A stretch of 64,000 nt of DNA from Halomonas sp. 1513 (GTDB lineage Bacteria > Pseudomonadota > Gammaproteobacteria > Pseudomonadales > Halomonadaceae). Below are positions 62,884 through 64,000 of this stretch, piece after piece (the first letter of the stretch is position 1; each line of letters starts with the position of its first letter). The stretch spans positions 3,782,001-3,846,000 of the forward strand of contig CP019326.1 in NCBI GenBank assembly GCA_001971685.1, in the 5' to 3' direction. A program made the position numbers and the translations under genes. A model generated the notes under the pieces. That model was not told where the DNA came from. It saw only the letters and a list, made by a program, of their open reading frames with translations, and ran no database searches.

Positions 62884-63504
62884 TTACTTCGAGTACAGCT
62901 CGACGATCAGGTTTTCGTTGATGTCGGCAGACAAGTCGCCACGTTCAGGCAGAGCCTTGAAAGTGCCTTCCATCTTCTTGGAGTCGACGTCGATCCATGC
63001 CACATCGCCGCGGTTGGCGGAGATCGCCAGTGCGGACTGGATGCGAGCCTGGTTCTTGGCCTTCTCACGAACGGACACCACGTCACCCGGCTTGACCTGG
63101 TAGGACGCCACGTTGACAGTCTTGCCATTGACGGAGATCGCCTTGTGGCTCACCAGCTGACGCGCTTCGGAGCGAGTCGAGCCAAAGCCCATGCGGTAGA
63201 CCACATTGTCCAGTCGGGATTCGAGCAGCTGCAGCAACACTTCGCCGGTCGCGCCCTTGATGCGGGCCGCTTCCTTGTAGTAGTTGCGGAACTGCTTTTC
63301 GAGCACGCCGTACATACGACGCACTTTCTGCTTCTCGCGAAGCTGCAAGCCGTAGTCGGAAAGACGCTGACGGCGCTGGCCGTGCACACCCGGAATCTGC
63401 TCGGATTTGCACTTTTTCTCGAAGGGAGTGACACCGCTCTTCAGAAAGAGGTCGGTGCCCTCACGACGAGACAGTTTGCACTTCGGTCCAATATAACGAG
63501 CCAT
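62884..63504 (-). CDS. rpsD: 30S ribosomal protein S4
   Basis: 206-residue S4 with the S4 RNA-binding domain ([20 protein letters not shown]). It nucleates 30S assembly, and in E. coli it represses translation of the alpha operon. Opening [18 protein letters not shown]. Confidence 0.98.
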   Translation of the reverse strand: MARYIGPKCKLSRREGTDLFLKSGVTPFEKKCKSEQIPGVHGQRRQRLSDYGLQLREKQKVRRMYGVLEKQFRNYYKEAARIKGATGEVLLQLLESRLDNVVYRMGFGSTRSEARQLVSHKAISVNGKTVNVASYQVKPGDVVSVREKAKNQARIQSALAISANRGDVAWIDVDSKKMEGTFKALPERGDLSADINENLIVELYSK

Positions 63505-63516
63505 GAATCTGTCTCC

Positions 63517-63903
63517 TTAAACGCGGCGTTTCTTCGGCGGACGGCAGCCGTTGTGGGGAACGGGCGTCGCGTCGGTGATGCTTTGCACGCGGAAACCGGC
63601 GGCGTTGAGCGCGCGCACGGCGGATTCACGGCCTGGACCGGGGCCCTTGACCAGCACGTCGACGTTTTTCACACCATACTCGGCTGCAGCAGTCGCTGCA
63701 CGTTCGCTTGCTACTTGAGCAGCGAACGGGGTGCTCTTGCGAGAACCACGAAAACCCGAACCACCGGCAGTCGCCCATGACAGAGCGTTGCCCTGGCGGT
63801 CTGTGATCGTCACGATCGTGTTGTTAAAAGAGGCATGGATGTGGGCAACCGCATCCACTACCTGCTTTTTCACCTTTTTACGGTTACTACGCGGGTTAGC
63901 CAT
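63517..63903 (-). CDS. rpsK: 30S ribosomal protein S11
   Basis: 128-residue S11. Typical [16 protein letters not shown] block ([20 protein letters not shown]) and the C-terminal [18 protein letters not shown]. Lies 12 bp before rpsD. Confidence 0.98.
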   Translation of the reverse strand: MANPRSNRKKVKKQVVDAVAHIHASFNNTIVTITDRQGNALSWATAGGSGFRGSRKSTPFAAQVASERAATAAAEYGVKNVDVLVKGPGPGRESAVRALNAAGFRVQSITDATPVPHNGCRPPKKRRV

Positions 63904-63942
63904 GTTGATGTTTCTTCCTGTCTTAACGCCAGAACATGCGTG

Positions 63943-64000
63943 TTATTTGCGGATCGGCTTGCGCGGGCCCTTGCGGGTACGCGCATTGGTCTTGGTACGC
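63943..64000 (-). CDS. rpsM: 30S ribosomal protein S13, C-terminal end (partial)
   Basis: The minus strand at the right edge encodes RTKTNARTRKGPRKPIRK and a TAA stop at 63943-63945, the conserved S13 tail. The rest lies beyond the window. It is the first gene of the alpha operon rpsM-rpsK-rpsD-rpoA-rplQ. Confidence 0.95.
   Translation of the reverse strand, partial: RTKTNARTRKGPRKPIRK

Overview
The window looks like the chromosome of a Halomonas-type gammaproteobacterium (Halomonadaceae). The basis is the 16S rRNA 5' segment at the left edge, high G+C with strong codon bias, and gene orders shared with Pseudomonas and other gammaproteobacteria: bamD/rluD-pgeF-clpB, ispB/rplU-rpmA-obgE-proB, rpsT-murJ-ribF-ileS-lspA-fkpB-ispH, and uvrA/yajR-ssb beside the alpha operon. 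The species assignment is inference. Most of the window is core housekeeping sequence.

Layout. 1-1325: 5' end of a minus-strand rRNA operon with boxA, two nearly identical tandem promoters and a DnaA-box pair. 1326-7123: phosphatidylserine synthase and branched-chain amino acid genes (pssA, ilvC, divergent ilvY, ilvI-ilvH behind a long structured leader). 7169-12672: clpB with a sigma-32-type promoter, pgeF, rluD, divergent bamD. 12747-15852: nadE, a small membrane protein, thiO. 15940-19685: a type IV pilus minor-pilin cluster whose pilX-pilW part is visibly AT-rich and lacks pilY1. 19851-31236: ispH-fkpB-lspA-ileS-ribF, murJ, rpsT, proB, obgE, rpmA, rplU. 31493-33511: ispB, tRNA-Pro(CGG) and a MntA/HepT toxin-antitoxin pair. 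33521-40848: GMC oxidoreductase, Fsr-type exporter, a membrane thioredoxin, rapA. 40865-50701: yfcH, an FAD protein, then a tight plus-strand operon (MerR/LitR-like regulator, photolyase, NTF2-like, SDR, FAD oxidoreductase, DUF1365, Cfa-like methyltransferase, DUF2878). 50689-58278: a GGDEF/EAL protein, fabA-fabB, an acyltransferase, an RmlD-like protein, ssb, yajR. 58465-64000: uvrA, then the alpha operon (rplQ, rpoA, rpsD, rpsK, partial rpsM).

The most interesting system is the 43 to 50.7 kb operon. Its first gene encodes a MerR regulator with a C-terminal cobalamin-type domain whose cofactor motifs look degraded. An exact TGTACA-N12-TGTACA repeat lies just upstream. I infer a light- or singlet-oxygen-responsive operon that couples DNA photorepair to chemical modification of membrane fatty acids. 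The Cfa-like enzyme has lost two of the five residues that bind bicarbonate in E. coli Cfa, so its product may be a methylated chain rather than a cyclopropane. Other points worth attention are an oversized PilX, the ilvIH leader RNA and the DnaA boxes beside the rRNA promoters.
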